A DNA stretch of 64,000 nucleotides from Bowmanella denitrificans (GCF_002887595.1 NZ_PEBU01000003.1:124001-188000); one strand, 5' to 3'; shown: positions 16,035 to 25,042, counted from the first letter of the stretch. Translations and numbers: made by a program. The notes: a model not told the origin generated them from the sequence alone.

Positions 16035-16043
16035 CCACATAAC
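16035..16043 (-). other. Cassette boundary core at the upstream edge of the cluster
   Basis: Minus-strand GTTATGTGG, exact complement of the arm at 15702-15710, marks the 5' end of the first visible cassette. Upstream sequence does not contain a recognisable left half of an attC, so this is either a damaged attC or the point where the cluster was joined to the chromosome. Confidence 0.6.
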
Positions 16044-16831
16044 AGCTTATTATATTGAATTCGTGATAATGTTCGCTTCTGCGTTGGTAGCATTGCCCTG
16101 CGGTCTTCACATTAATCCCTTATTTTCAAATAGTTAGCGCGATACTTTGTGGCTCCACTCTTAGCGCACTTCTGGGGAAAGTAAGAAAGCAGTGTAAACG
16201 AGGTCTCAGTAAACACGCAACGTTTTCACCTTCTTCAAGCTTTACAAAGGGTTGGGTGTCTGGCGCTTGGGGAAAGTGAGCGCACATTCTCGATAAACTT
16301 CGTCAAAACAGGCTGATTCTAACACTATCTATTACACCTGTATCAATATACATAATTTTTCAATTGGCGATACTTCTTCACCGCAGAGCCGCGGAGTTCA
16401 CAGAGAAAAACAGGAGCTTGCTCAATTTATGCCTTAGAAAACTCTCCGCTCTCTGCGTCTCGGCGGTGAAAAAAATCTGTCCAAAAAACACAAATAACCA
16501 CAGAGGCACGAAGAACACAGAGTATTGGAAAGCACTACTGGGAACTTAGCGTCACAGCGAGAAATCTTTTCGTGTCGTTCGTGTTTTTCACGGTGATATA
16601 GCTTATAAATTCACTTTGACCGCGAACCACACTATAAAGACACAAAACCTCTCACCGCAGAGATATCCTAATAACCCAAGCTCTTCTCCGTGCTCTCTGT
16701 GACTCTGTGACTCTGTGGTGAAAAATTCTTTCCAAAAAAATTGTAAATAACCACAGAGGCACAAAGAACACAGAGTATTTGAAAGTATCATTGCGAACTT
16801 AGCGTCACAGCGAGAAGCCTTTGCCGACTAC
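16044..16831. repeat. Gene-free region filled with accgcagag / ccacagaggcac dispersed repeats
   Basis: From about 16374 to 16801 there are repeated, partly inverted modules: ttcaccgcagagccgcgg and its inverse ctctgcgtctcggcggtgaa, then accacagaggcac(g/a)aagaacacagagtatt twice (16498 and 16749), each after a run with ccaaaaaa and a gcgtcacagcgagaa string. Open frames here translate to low-complexity peptides and are spurious. A related copy lies at 21927-22051. From 16044 to 16373 I see nothing supported. Confidence 0.85.
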
Positions 16832-18040
16832 CTACAACAACATCAAATAAAGCTGTCCTACCCCGGCCAGCATTCCTAATACCGCACCGACGATAATCAG
16901 TTTCCATTCATCCTGCTTATACGCCGGACGAAGCACCCCTTCAAATTCCTCCGGACTCAGGGCTTCCATCTTAACCCGCAGATCCTCACCAATATTCAGC
17001 GCACCATTGGCATAGTCATGGGCATAGTGCAGAAATTTATCCGAGTCCTCAAAGATACGTTTGACCGCCATTTCCTTCATACGGAAATAGTCGTCACTGC
17101 CCACCGCCAGGGCAAAGTATGGTTGGGCCAGTGCCACATAGCGCTCAATGGCATCATTAACATGCAGCTCAATCAGTTCCAGCAACTGCGCTGAACCTGC
17201 GCCTTTTAATACCGCATGGGTGATATTCTGGGAGTTAAGCAGCTTCTGTTCGATAATCTCGGCATAAACCCGCGACACTTCCTTCTGGCGTTTCAAAAAC
17301 ATCCCCTGAACCGTAAAAATACCCACCTTATGCGGTCGCTTAGGTTCAAAGATAATTTTGATGGCAATCCAGTTGGTGGCATAGCCAACAATCAGGCCGC
17401 CTAAGGGCAGGATCCACCAGAACTGGTAGAACGACCAAATCAGCATAGTGGGCAAACCAAACAGAAAACCGAAATACAGGCCGGAACGCTCAATAAAGGG
17501 GAACTCTTTGGCCCCGGCTTTGAGAAAAATCTCGTTAATCAGCTCGGGATCTTTAGACAGTTGTTCCACCACCATTTCGCGGATATCAAAGATTTCGCTC
17601 ACGTTCTGCTGGAAATCGTGCACCATCTTGCGCACCACGTTAGGGATATCCAGTTCCACCCGGCTGTACACCAGGTTTTTGCCCTGCACCGGCAATGCGG
17701 CCCACAAGTTAGGGGCGGATTGCTGCATCACATCATTAACGATGCGTCTGAGCACCTGCTTAAGGCGGCGTTCAATGGCACTGGTCAGTTGCCCGGCATC
17801 CAGCCGATTGACAATTTCTTCGACACTGAGCAATTTGCCCAATACCAGTTCCACTTCAATTTCTGCCATCTTGCGACGCTTGGCAGGGATCAGCCCTTGC
17901 CAGCCGAAGATAGGCCGGATCCCGACAAACTCCAGCGGGTAAAACATCATTTTGACTGCCAGATAGTTAGTAAACCACCCCACCAAAGCGCTGGTCAGCG
18001 GGATAAGCAACAATATCAGGGTGTCGATATTCCATTCCAT
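16832..18040 (-). CDS. DUF445-family membrane protein
   Basis: A 402-residue membrane protein of the DUF445 family. The signature is at the N terminus: a helix with GWFTNYLAVKMMFYPLEF followed by GIRPIFGWQGLIPAKRRKMA; the same kind of motif recurs in the middle (GYATNWIAIKIIFEPKRP), suggesting an internal duplication. A final hydrophobic helix closes the protein (GAVLGMLAGVGQLYLMLL). The long central part is predicted to be helical and amphipathic. Function is not established for the family. It is divergent from sdaA with about 220 bp between. Confidence 0.88.
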   Translation of the reverse strand: MEWNIDTLILLLIPLTSALVGWFTNYLAVKMMFYPLEFVGIRPIFGWQGLIPAKRRKMAEIEVELVLGKLLSVEEIVNRLDAGQLTSAIERRLKQVLRRIVNDVMQQSAPNLWAALPVQGKNLVYSRVELDIPNVVRKMVHDFQQNVSEIFDIREMVVEQLSKDPELINEIFLKAGAKEFPFIERSGLYFGFLFGLPTMLIWSFYQFWWILPLGGLIVGYATNWIAIKIIFEPKRPHKVGIFTVQGMFLKRQKEVSRVYAEIIEQKLLNSQNITHAVLKGAGSAQLLELIELHVNDAIERYVALAQPYFALAVGSDDYFRMKEMAVKRIFEDSDKFLHYAHDYANGALNIGEDLRVKMEALSPEEFEGVLRPAYKQDEWKLIIVGAVLGMLAGVGQLYLMLL

Positions 18041-18108
18041 ATCAGAGAATTAGCGCCTGTTTCTAATGGTGTAGCAGCCTTAAATCAGGCTAACGATAGA
18101 AATTAGAA

Positions 18109-18226
18109 TGGTCAATCTAAAAGCGCGAGTCTTTGCGGTTGTTTACGCGAAACTTTACATCGCATTAACTTTTCTAATCCGCACTATTACTTTTGTCTGT
18201 TTGTCAGATTGACCAGAATGGTCAAT
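18109..18226. promoter_or_regulatory. Probable operator: ATTGACC-N5-GGTCAAT dyad and an upstream half-site
   Basis: A perfect dyad ATTGACC agaat GGTCAAT lies at 18208-18226, about 37 bp before the sdaA start. A matching half, TGGTCAATCT, occurs at 18109-18118 in inverted orientation to AGATTGACCA at 18206-18215. The arrangement suits a dimeric regulator acting at two sites. The protein that binds is unknown. Confidence 0.5.
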
Positions 18227-18262
18227 ATTGGTCAGTTATAAGAAATCCATAAAGAGAACCCT

Positions 18263-19636
18263 ATGATCAGTGTATTTGACATGTTTAGTGTTGGCATCGG
18301 CCCGTCCAGCTCCCATACCGTCGGCCCTATGCGTGCCGCCAAAGCCTTTTTGCAGGATCTGAAAGACCAGGGGCTGTTTGAGCGCACTGATTTTGTCAAA
18401 ACCGAGTTGTACGGTTCACTGGGTCAGACGGGTAAAGGCCATGGCACAGGTAAAGCAGTCATTCTTGGCCTGCTGGGGCACGATCCGGAAACCGTGGATG
18501 TGGATCAGGTTGACGCAATGCTGGCAGATATAGATAAAACCCAGCAAATTAACTTAGGCGGCGAAAAGCACGTGAGTTTCCCCCGTGAAGGTGCCATTGT
18601 CTTCCATCGCCGAAAAACCCTGAAATTGCACTCCAATGGCCTGAGCTTTTTTGCTTACCAGGGCGAAGAGCTACTGGCCAGCCAGACTTACTACAGCATT
18701 GGTGGCGGCTTTATTATTAAGGAACAAGACTTCGAGGACGAAAAAGCCACTGCTCTCAAGCATGATGAAAAACCGGTGCCCTTCCCGTTTGAAACCGCCG
18801 CCGAGCTGATGGCGCACTGCAAAGAGCACGGTATGCGCATCAGTACCCTGATGCTGAAAAACGAGCAGGTATTTCAAAGCGAAAAAGAAATTCGCGCCAA
18901 GCTCTGGCATATCTGGCAGGTGATGGCGGCCTGTGTGGAAAAAGGCAAAATGACCGAAGGCATACTGCCTGGCGGGCTGAAAGTGAAACGTCGCGCCCCG
19001 GATTTGTATCGCAAACTGCAAAACGAGAAAAGTGCCGATCCGATGGCAGCCATGGACTGGGTTAATCTGTTTGCCCTGGCAGTCAATGAAGAAAATGCGG
19101 CCGGCAGCCGCGTGGTAACCGCTCCAACTAACGGTGCTGCTGGGATTATTCCGGCGGTACTCTGTTACTTCGATAAGTTTGTGCGCAGCGTGGATGAAGA
19201 TACCGCTGTACGCTATCTGCTGACCGCAGCGGCCATTGGTATCCTGTATAAGAAAAATGCCTCAATTTCCGGCGCCGAAGTAGGCTGTCAGGGTGAAGTG
19301 GGCGTCGCCTGCTCTATGGCCGCCGGTGCATTGGCTGAAATATTGGGGGCCAGCGTATCAGCGGTGGAAAACGCTGCCGAAATCGGTATGGAACATAATC
19401 TGGGCCTGACCTGCGATCCGGTCGGTGGCCTGGTGCAGGTGCCCTGTATTGAACGTAACGCCATGGGCTCCATCAAGGCCATTAACGCTGCCCGCCTGGC
19501 CATGCGCGGCACCGGCGACCATAAGGTTTCACTGGATAAAGTGATCAAAACCATGTGGGACACCGGCAACGATATGAAATCGAAGTACAAAGAAACGGCT
19601 AGAGGCGGTCTGGCGGTAAATATCATTGAATGCTAA
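18263..19636 (+). CDS. sdaA: L-serine ammonia-lyase (L-serine dehydratase)
   Basis: A 457-residue single-chain iron-sulphur serine deaminase converting L-serine to pyruvate and ammonia. The N-terminal part has the signature [20 protein letters not shown]. The C-terminal part carries the cysteines expected to hold the 4Fe-4S cluster, in [31 protein letters not shown] and nearby, and [14 protein letters not shown]. The length is normal for the one-chain type. AAAGAGA precedes the ATG, and a dyad at 18208-18226 suggests regulation. Its last codons are copied in the 169-bp repeat that follows. Confidence 0.96.
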   Translation: MISVFDMFSVGIGPSSSHTVGPMRAAKAFLQDLKDQGLFERTDFVKTELYGSLGQTGKGHGTGKAVILGLLGHDPETVDVDQVDAMLADIDKTQQINLGGEKHVSFPREGAIVFHRRKTLKLHSNGLSFFAYQGEELLASQTYYSIGGGFIIKEQDFEDEKATALKHDEKPVPFPFETAAELMAHCKEHGMRISTLMLKNEQVFQSEKEIRAKLWHIWQVMAACVEKGKMTEGILPGGLKVKRRAPDLYRKLQNEKSADPMAAMDWVNLFALAVNEENAAGSRVVTAPTNGAAGIIPAVLCYFDKFVRSVDEDTAVRYLLTAAAIGILYKKNASISGAEVGCQGEVGVACSMAAGALAEILGASVSAVENAAEIGMEHNLGLTCDPVGGLVQVPCIERNAMGSIKAINAARLAMRGTGDHKVSLDKVIKTMWDTGNDMKSKYKETARGGLAVNIIEC

Positions 19637-20107
19637 GCCGTTTCTTTTCCGGGCAGGAAGCCCGGTCACCCGCGGTAGCTCCAGATAAATCACACTTTAT
19701 CGCCAGGGCGAAGGCGGGTGAACAAGCGGCTGAACAAGGATGGGCAGCAGCGTAAAACAGTCAACGGCAAGAGGCGGTCTGGCGGTAAATATCATAGAGT
19801 GTTAAGCCGTTTCTTTACCGGGCAGGAAGCCCGGTCACCCGCCGTAGCACCAGATAAATCACACTTTATCGCAAGGGCGAAGGCGGGTGAGCAAGCGGCT
19901 GCACAGGGATAGGCAGCAGCGTAAAACAGTCAACGGCTCGCGGCGGTCTGGCGGTAAATATCATAGAGTGTTGAGCCGTTTCTTTTCCGGGCAGGAAGCC
20001 CGGTCACCCGCCGTAGCACCAGATAAATCACACTTTATCGCAAGGGCGAAGGCGGGTGAACAAGCGGCTGCACAGGGATAGGCAGCAGCGTAAAACAGTC
20101 AACGGCA
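19601..20107 (+). repeat. Three tandem 169-bp units containing the sdaA 3' end
   Basis: The unit starts in the last 12 codons of sdaA (AGAGGCGGTCTGGCGGTAAA) and runs through the stop, a ccgggc-aggaa-gcccgg hairpin, a cactttatcg segment and gtaaaacagtcaacggc. Copies start at 19601, 19770 and 19939, an exact period of 169 bp. Copies two and three are more similar to each other than to copy one in the former coding part. 64-residue frames inside are by-products. Confidence 0.92.
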
Positions 20108-20243
20108 AGCCTGCTGTATAAAATCCGCCCAGGCTTTGGTAGTAGTCAAGTTCGTAGGCTACGCTCTATCTGATTATCAGCGTTGACACTCAGATTGTTA
20201 CCTACAATTGGTAGGGCACAGTCTATTCTGGAGCAAGGATGTC

Positions 20244-21344
20244 ATGAAAATTATTGTCTGGAATATCCAAAAAATTACCGCCGAAAAGGCCGAGCAGTTT
20301 TCCCCCGTTATTGGCGACATTATTACTGGCATAGTGGGTATCGAACCCTTTATTTTTGTCATTCTTGAGAATAAGACCAAAGGTGAACAGACTCTTAATG
20401 CCGTTGGTACAGGATTGCGGGTTTTGTCACTGCAATGTGCGGCAGTCAGCCTTGGTGGCGCAAATGGCTTGAAGGAAAATATATTGATATTTTCCGGAAA
20501 CGGCGCGACATTCAGTGATGTTAGCCAATACACAGGCTGGCAAGCTTCATTTGATATACAGTGCAATGCGATGCATCAGCGTGAATATGCGGCAGCGCAA
20601 GCAGAGGTTAACCGCCTTAATCAGCTAAGACCGGCTCGCACCAGCACTGCCGCTTCACGAACCGCCAGTTTGGCATCAGTACAACAAGACACATTGCGCC
20701 CGGCGCTGGACTTTCGTAACCCCGTCAGCATTACTACCCACCACGACGGCCAAACGTCACGTTTTTTAGTCTTGCATGCTCCTGGGCCCTCACAAGGCGA
20801 ACAGCATGAGTCCCCCTATGCCATAACCTATGCAAAATGTGTACTGGAGTCGGCCACTACTCATCAATACCCAATTGTGTTGGGAGATTTTAATTTACGC
20901 CAAAATATGCCTTATGTAAGCGGCTTTATGGATGCTGGGGTAAGAATTGGTGCCACCACCAAAGGACGGGAAGATGGGCGCCATACCTACTCAAGACTGG
21001 ACAGATGCTATATCTCGCCAGGAACGCCGTTATCAGTTGAGCTTTACACTGATGGGCCGGATAAAACCCTGACGGATCATCATTGCCTGGTCGTAAGTTT
21101 GGAACAGCGTGCGCAAAGGTTAATCCCAGATTACTTTGCCTTTGAACCATCCCCACACAGACGTCAGGAAATTCGACGCGTAAACCGGGAGGAAGTCAGA
21201 AAACAGCGAATCGCTAGTTTCAAAAACACAGATCTGAAACTTAGCACCGAAAAACGAAGAGCACGCCAACAAGAAATTAATGCACAAAGAAGACAAGAAC
21301 GGTTCAATGAGTTTCGACAATTAAACAAATTTGGGCAAGATTAA
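20244..21344 (+). CDS. Endonuclease/exonuclease/phosphatase-fold protein with basic C-terminal tail
   Basis: A 366-residue protein of the EEP superfamily (metal-dependent phosphodiesterases). Expected catalytic motifs appear in order: VWNIQ near the N terminus, ILENK, FLVLHAPGPS, IVLGDFN, a YSRLDRCYI segment and TDHHCLVV near residue 275. About 75 residues after the fold are highly charged and probably helical, with many arginines (EKRRARQQE, AQRRQERF), which may bind nucleic acid. No signal peptide. The ATG at 20244 follows AAGGAT. Whether the substrate is nucleic acid, lipid or another phosphate ester is unknown. Confidence 0.75.
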   Translation: MKIIVWNIQKITAEKAEQFSPVIGDIITGIVGIEPFIFVILENKTKGEQTLNAVGTGLRVLSLQCAAVSLGGANGLKENILIFSGNGATFSDVSQYTGWQASFDIQCNAMHQREYAAAQAEVNRLNQLRPARTSTAASRTASLASVQQDTLRPALDFRNPVSITTHHDGQTSRFLVLHAPGPSQGEQHESPYAITYAKCVLESATTHQYPIVLGDFNLRQNMPYVSGFMDAGVRIGATTKGREDGRHTYSRLDRCYISPGTPLSVELYTDGPDKTLTDHHCLVVSLEQRAQRLIPDYFAFEPSPHRRQEIRRVNREEVRKQRIASFKNTDLKLSTEKRRARQQEINAQRRQERFNEFRQLNKFGQD

Positions 21345-21379
21345 CCCTGGCAATGGCTCGCAACTGACTCATGGTTAAT

Positions 21380-21494
21380 ACTATTGAGTCTTCAGCTGTT
21401 TTTTGACGGGCAGGAAGCCCGGGCGGCAGCGTAAAACAGTCAACGGGATGTCGGACTTAAGTCCGACCCACTGTGGGTTGGGCTTTAGCCCAAC
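21380..21494. repeat. Partial copy of the 169-bp unit and a two-hairpin palindromic repeat
   Basis: Around 21403-21447 the strings gacgggcaggaagcccggg and ggcagcgtaaaacagtcaacgg repeat two parts of the 169-bp unit near sdaA. Directly after it, 21450-21494 holds the palindrome gtcggacttaagtccgac, the short dyad ccactgtggg and gttgggctttagcccaac. The second module also occurs at 44539-44670. Confidence 0.85.
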
Positions 21495-21626
21495 AAAGAT
21501 AGAATACCGCACCTTGCCTATAGTGCTGCTCTGCATGCCTTTCATTGCACCACAGCGCCCTGGCTAGAAACAGGTACAAGGTTGAACGTCATACCAAGAT
21601 TGCTCGCCCCAAAAGCCTGCTGCTGA

Positions 21627-21905
21627 CTATTTACTCAGCATTTTTTGCCACAGTGCCTGTACCTGAGCCTGATCGGCGCTTTCCAGTTCGCGATTGGCGA
21701 AAGCCTGCGTCAGACTTTGCTGCATGGCGCTGTCCAGTTTCTCCAGGCAATATTCCGCACTATTTAAAGCGCGGGCCACCATCAATGAAAAATGTCCACT
21801 CAGGTAACTGGAAATAAACAGCTCGTGATCGCTGCCATCCATTACTGCCTGGTCAAAGGCGGCTTCCACCTCATCGACAAATTGATTAAAACGTTGCTCT
21901 GACAT
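21627..21905 (-). CDS. yfcL: YfcL-family protein
   Basis: A 92-residue helical protein matching the YfcL family, best seen in the segment HELFISSYLSGHFSLMVA. Function is not established. In Escherichia coli it neighbours epmC (yfcM), and the same neighbourhood is retained here (epmC at 23172, aroC further on), which supports orthology. No membrane helix or signal peptide. About 160 bp of dispersed repeat separate it from the NAD-kinase-like gene upstream. Confidence 0.85.
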   Translation of the reverse strand: MSEQRFNQFVDEVEAAFDQAVMDGSDHELFISSYLSGHFSLMVARALNSAEYCLEKLDSAMQQSLTQAFANRELESADQAQVQALWQKMLSK

Positions 21906-21926
21906 GTTATTCCTTACTACTATATT

Positions 21927-22051
21927 TCACCGCAGAGACACCAAGATCTCAAGCAATTGCAGCAAACTCTGCGTCTATTTCTTCGTGCCTCTGTCACAGC
22001 GAGAAGCTTTGTGTGCAGTTCTCTGTGCCCTCTGTGACTCTGTGGTTTAGC
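21927..22051. repeat. Copy of the accgcagag / cacagag dispersed repeat
   Basis: ttcaccgcagagacaccaag at the left, aaactctgcgtctatttc in the middle, and gtgcctctgtcacagcgagaag with ccctctgtgactctgtggttt at the right are the same modules as in 16374-16801, partly in reverse orientation. No gene. Confidence 0.8.
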
Positions 22052-22063
22052 AATACACAGACG

Positions 22064-23182
22064 TTATTCGGGTGAAGCAACCGGGTAAAGTACCTGGTCG
22101 TGGAAGCCGGTAATCACCGGTATTAACCCGCTTAATGCCTTATCCAGTTCTGCATCGCCAGTATCAGCAATCAACGGCCGGCCATTAAGTGACTGCAATT
22201 TGGTTTTAGTGGCCACCAGCAGAATATTGTCCCGGCCCACAGCCCGAATCAACGCCGGACTCAGTTGTTGGTTGCCACGGCCGAAAATATGTCCCTGACC
22301 ACCAATTAAGGTAATCACCAACTTGGCTGGCTGGCCCTGAATCGCTTCGAGTAATTCCCCAGCACTAAGATCGCTGGCCACTAACTGCTGATGCCGGACC
22401 AAATCCACCCCCAGCAGCGTATTTTCCAGGCCCATTTCCGTCATAATGGCCGCCACGGTCGAACCCGAGCCCATAATAAACAGCTCATCGTCCATCTGTT
22501 CAATCACATGGGCGGCGATATCTTCCAGCACCAGCTCATCGGACTCCCGGCCGCCCATTTTGACTGCCTGCACATAGCGCAGCTCAGAAGGAATTCGCAT
22601 TTCGCCGTAGCGGCGGGCCCGTACTTTGCCCTCGCGAAAGGCAGACTCATCAATATCCATCACATCGGCTTCAAGCAAACTGACCAGCTCGCCCTGCACC
22701 AGCATTTCTACCAGCCGCCCGGCAGCCTTAGGCGTTACGCAGTAAACTCCGGAGTGAATTTTACAGCCAGCCGGAATCCCCAGTACCGGTACTTTGTCTT
22801 CCACCGCGCTACAGATATTGCGGGCCGTGCCATCACCGCCGGCAAACAGCAATAAATCCACTGGTTCTGCCATCAGTGCCTGGGCAGTATTTTCGGTATC
22901 CTGCGGCTCAGACTGAGCAGGACTTTGATAAATACAGCGGCAGCGAAAGCCCATTTCCCGGCACAGGTCCTCCCCCATCGGCCCGGATGCGGTAAGGATT
23001 TCAAGCCTATCCGCATAGGGCAGTAAAACACTCAGCGCCTGACGGGTACGCTCGGGGGCAAGCTGTTTTGCCCCCATGGCCAGGGCCTTCTCCCTTATCT
23101 CTTTGCCATCACTGCCCTTCAAAGCCAGAGCACCGCCAATACCGGCATAGGGGTTGATTATCAGCCCTAGTTTAAAGGACAT
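22064..23182 (-). CDS. ATP-NAD kinase family protein (COG3199-like)
   Basis: A protein of about 372 residues with the NAD/diacylglycerol-kinase fold. The nucleotide-binding motif GGDGT appears in LLLFAGGDGTARNI, and the opening GLIINPYAGIGG is typical of this predicted kinase group, which is distinct from the housekeeping NadK. The second of two adjacent ATGs (23182) has GGAGG at ideal spacing. Its start overlaps the end of epmC by 11 bp, so the genes are translationally coupled. The actual phosphoryl acceptor is not known. Confidence 0.85.
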   Translation of the reverse strand: MSFKLGLIINPYAGIGGALALKGSDGKEIREKALAMGAKQLAPERTRQALSVLLPYADRLEILTASGPMGEDLCREMGFRCRCIYQSPAQSEPQDTENTAQALMAEPVDLLLFAGGDGTARNICSAVEDKVPVLGIPAGCKIHSGVYCVTPKAAGRLVEMLVQGELVSLLEADVMDIDESAFREGKVRARRYGEMRIPSELRYVQAVKMGGRESDELVLEDIAAHVIEQMDDELFIMGSGSTVAAIMTEMGLENTLLGVDLVRHQQLVASDLSAGELLEAIQGQPAKLVITLIGGQGHIFGRGNQQLSPALIRAVGRDNILLVATKTKLQSLNGRPLIADTGDAELDKALSGLIPVITGFHDQVLYPVASPE

Positions 23183-23720
23183 CATATTCCTCCACAGCAA
23201 AGTCTGCCGCACAGATGGTTGGTGTTTGATAAAAGTCTTGCAGGCAATGCATTAACTGCCTGGCTCTGGGCGGGAAGCCGTTTTGCAGATATTTAACGGC
23301 CTGAGCTAGCACGGCGCGACTAAAGGCGGCACGATCCGGCTCTACGCCATTAAGATTGTCGGTACTGACCCGAAACGTCTTGCCCGCAGCTACGCATAAG
23401 CCCCATTCAATGGCCTGAGGTTTGACTTCGACTTTCTCAAATTCCGCCTGCTGCTCGGCATTGCGCCCATCCGGGCAATACCAGTAACCATAATCTTCCA
23501 GCAAACGGCGTTTTGCCCCCGCCAGACACCAATGGGCAATTTCATGCAGGGCACTGGCGTAATAGCCATGGGCAAAAATAATCTGATGAAATGGGGTTTG
23601 CGCGTTAGCTGGCAAATACAAAGGCTCATGGTTACCGCGCACCAGACGTGTGTTATGACTGGCCGCAAACTGGCCGTTAAACAACCTGATTAAATCTTCA
23701 ACCTGATGTACGTCTGACAC
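23172..23720 (-). CDS. epmC: Elongation factor P hydroxylase
   Basis: Non-haem-iron enzyme that hydroxylates the lysyl-lysine modification of elongation factor P. Matches YfcM/EpmC throughout: EPLYLPA, IIFAHGYYASALHEIAHWCLAG with the histidines likely to bind metal, GYWYCPDGR and EVKPQAIEWG. The frame is open to 23780, but the GTG at 23720 has GGAG upstream and gives 182 residues, the length I recall for the E. coli protein. EpmA and EpmB are not in this window. Confidence 0.93.
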   Translation of the reverse strand: MSDVHQVEDLIRLFNGQFAASHNTRLVRGNHEPLYLPANAQTPFHQIIFAHGYYASALHEIAHWCLAGAKRRLLEDYGYWYCPDGRNAEQQAEFEKVEVKPQAIEWGLCVAAGKTFRVSTDNLNGVEPDRAAFSRAVLAQAVKYLQNGFPPRARQLMHCLQDFYQTPTICAADFAVEEYDVL

Positions 23721-23788
23721 AACGGCTCCACTACCACAATAACCGGCGCGGATTGTATCACCGGCTGAGCCACGGCCCAAGCCGTGTA

Positions 23789-24877
23789 CTAACGGGTAGC
23801 AAGCAAGTCGGCGGCCAGTTGCTGTGCCGACAACCTCTCTTTACCAACCTGCTGACAAATAGCCTGTGCTTCAAACCAGTCTTTTAACGCGGGTAACGGT
23901 TTCTCTGGCATAAAAACAGGCAAATCACCCACCATGCCAAATTGCGGTGCAATGCGGGCCAGAATAGTCTGGATCCCATAATCATCGATATTGGCAAAGT
24001 TGTGCAAGAAATCAGCCTGCATTTTTTCATCGGCGCCGCCTTGCTGACTGGCTTGGTTAAGGACTTGCAGCGCGGCGTAATAAGCTTGTTTGGACTGGTT
24101 GGTGCTGCCTTTAATCATATGCTCAACCCTGGTGTCCAAGCGCAGATAACGCTCTTTCTGACCAGACAGCAGGTACGACAGTAACAGATTAATCCCGCTG
24201 TTTGTCATAGCACTGCGTCTGCCTGCCAGTTGATTATATTCCAGCGCTTGCGCGAAATGCGGCGCCGCTGCCAGCGGCTCACCTTTCATAAGCAGTACCA
24301 CACCGAGATTGTTGTTACCATTGGCCTGATGAACAGTCGCGCCTACTTGCTTCGCTTTGCGAATGACAGCTTCATACATGGTAGTGGCCGACTCATAGTC
24401 AGCCTGAAAACGAAAAATAAGGGCCAGACTGACAGACAACGCCAGCTTCTGGTCAATAGTCACGCTCTGGCTTATGGCACATTGAAAAGCCCGCCCGGCC
24501 TGGGCAAAGGCCTGATGTTCACGAAAATAAATGCCTAACGCACTCAGCAGTGACACTTGTTTGTGCGCCCGAAACTGGCTCACGTCATACTCCACCAGGG
24601 ATTCCAGTGCCTGAGTTGCAATGGCAGATTTATCCATAGATTTAGCCGCACGATAGGTGGCGAAGTACCAGTCGAACTGCTCTTCTGGACTGAGATATTG
24701 TAAGAACGGCAGGTTATTTTGCAGGGTATTGAGGGCCCTGGCCGGCATGGTCATCAGGTAATTGTTGGCCTCTGCAAATAAAGCCCGACCTTTTTCGGTC
24801 TGGCTATCCGTAGTACTGGCGTCCTGCGCACTAACGGGCAAATACCAAAGTAAACTCAGGCCAATCACAGTGCGCAT
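23789..24877 (-). CDS. Exported TPR-repeat protein
   Basis: A protein of about 362 residues with a signal peptide (MRTVIGLSLLWYLPVSAQ) and helical repeats of tetratricopeptide type; the clearest are ADYESATTMYEAVIRKAKQ and ANGNNNLGVVLLMKGEPLAAAPHFAQALEY. The frame continues 15 codons upstream of the chosen ATG at 24877, which places the signal peptide at the N terminus. Some such proteins are the sensory half of exported TPR-GGDEF proteins, but no catalytic domain follows here. It is on the same strand as epmC, 68 bp upstream of it. Role unknown. Confidence 0.75.
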   Translation of the reverse strand: MRTVIGLSLLWYLPVSAQDASTTDSQTEKGRALFAEANNYLMTMPARALNTLQNNLPFLQYLSPEEQFDWYFATYRAAKSMDKSAIATQALESLVEYDVSQFRAHKQVSLLSALGIYFREHQAFAQAGRAFQCAISQSVTIDQKLALSVSLALIFRFQADYESATTMYEAVIRKAKQVGATVHQANGNNNLGVVLLMKGEPLAAAPHFAQALEYNQLAGRRSAMTNSGINLLLSYLLSGQKERYLRLDTRVEHMIKGSTNQSKQAYYAALQVLNQASQQGGADEKMQADFLHNFANIDDYGIQTILARIAPQFGMVGDLPVFMPEKPLPALKDWFEAQAICQQVGKERLSAQQLAADLLATR

Positions 24878-25042
24878 GGTGAAACGATGTAAACCGATGC
24901 GTGTTGGTAACCTATACAACAACCCTCCTCTGACTCACACTATGTGCAGTCGTCTCAGCCCGGCATGACAACTTAACTATAGCAAAGGCATAGGGTTTAT
25001 TGTTTATGTAGAAAAATACCTAATGTATGAAATTTGCCAGAC

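Larger units (their letters stand above)
11015..16043 (-). mobile_element. Integron cassette cluster without an integrase (CALIN), interrupted
   Basis: Read on the minus strand, several small AT-rich genes are each bounded by a GTT-starting arm upstream and its exact complement ending in AAC downstream, as in integron cassettes. Two complete attC-like sites lie at 15621-15710 and 15163-15235; half sites lie at 16035-16043, 14636-14652 and 11541-11551; a weak long one is at 11015-11131. All four cassette genes point the same way. No tyrosine-recombinase (intI) gene is present in the window. The middle part (11.55-14.63 kb) holds a signal peptidase gene and an ISAs1 element and no clear attC. 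Confidence 0.75.

Noticed and set aside
16364-16791. Frames of about 60 residues in the accgcagag repeats
   Set aside because: Translations such as NHRGTKNTE are typical artefacts of this repeat family.
19718-20081. Two 64-residue frames, almost identical
   Set aside because: They are two copies of the 169-bp repeat and include the former sdaA end in another frame; no independent coding signal.
19601-20107. CRISPR array
   Set aside because: The units are 169 bp, contiguous and without spacers; there are no cas genes in the window.
20183-20208. Sigma-70 promoter before the EEP-fold gene (TTGACA and TACAAT)
   Set aside because: The spacing between the hexamers is only 14 bp, too short for a normal promoter.
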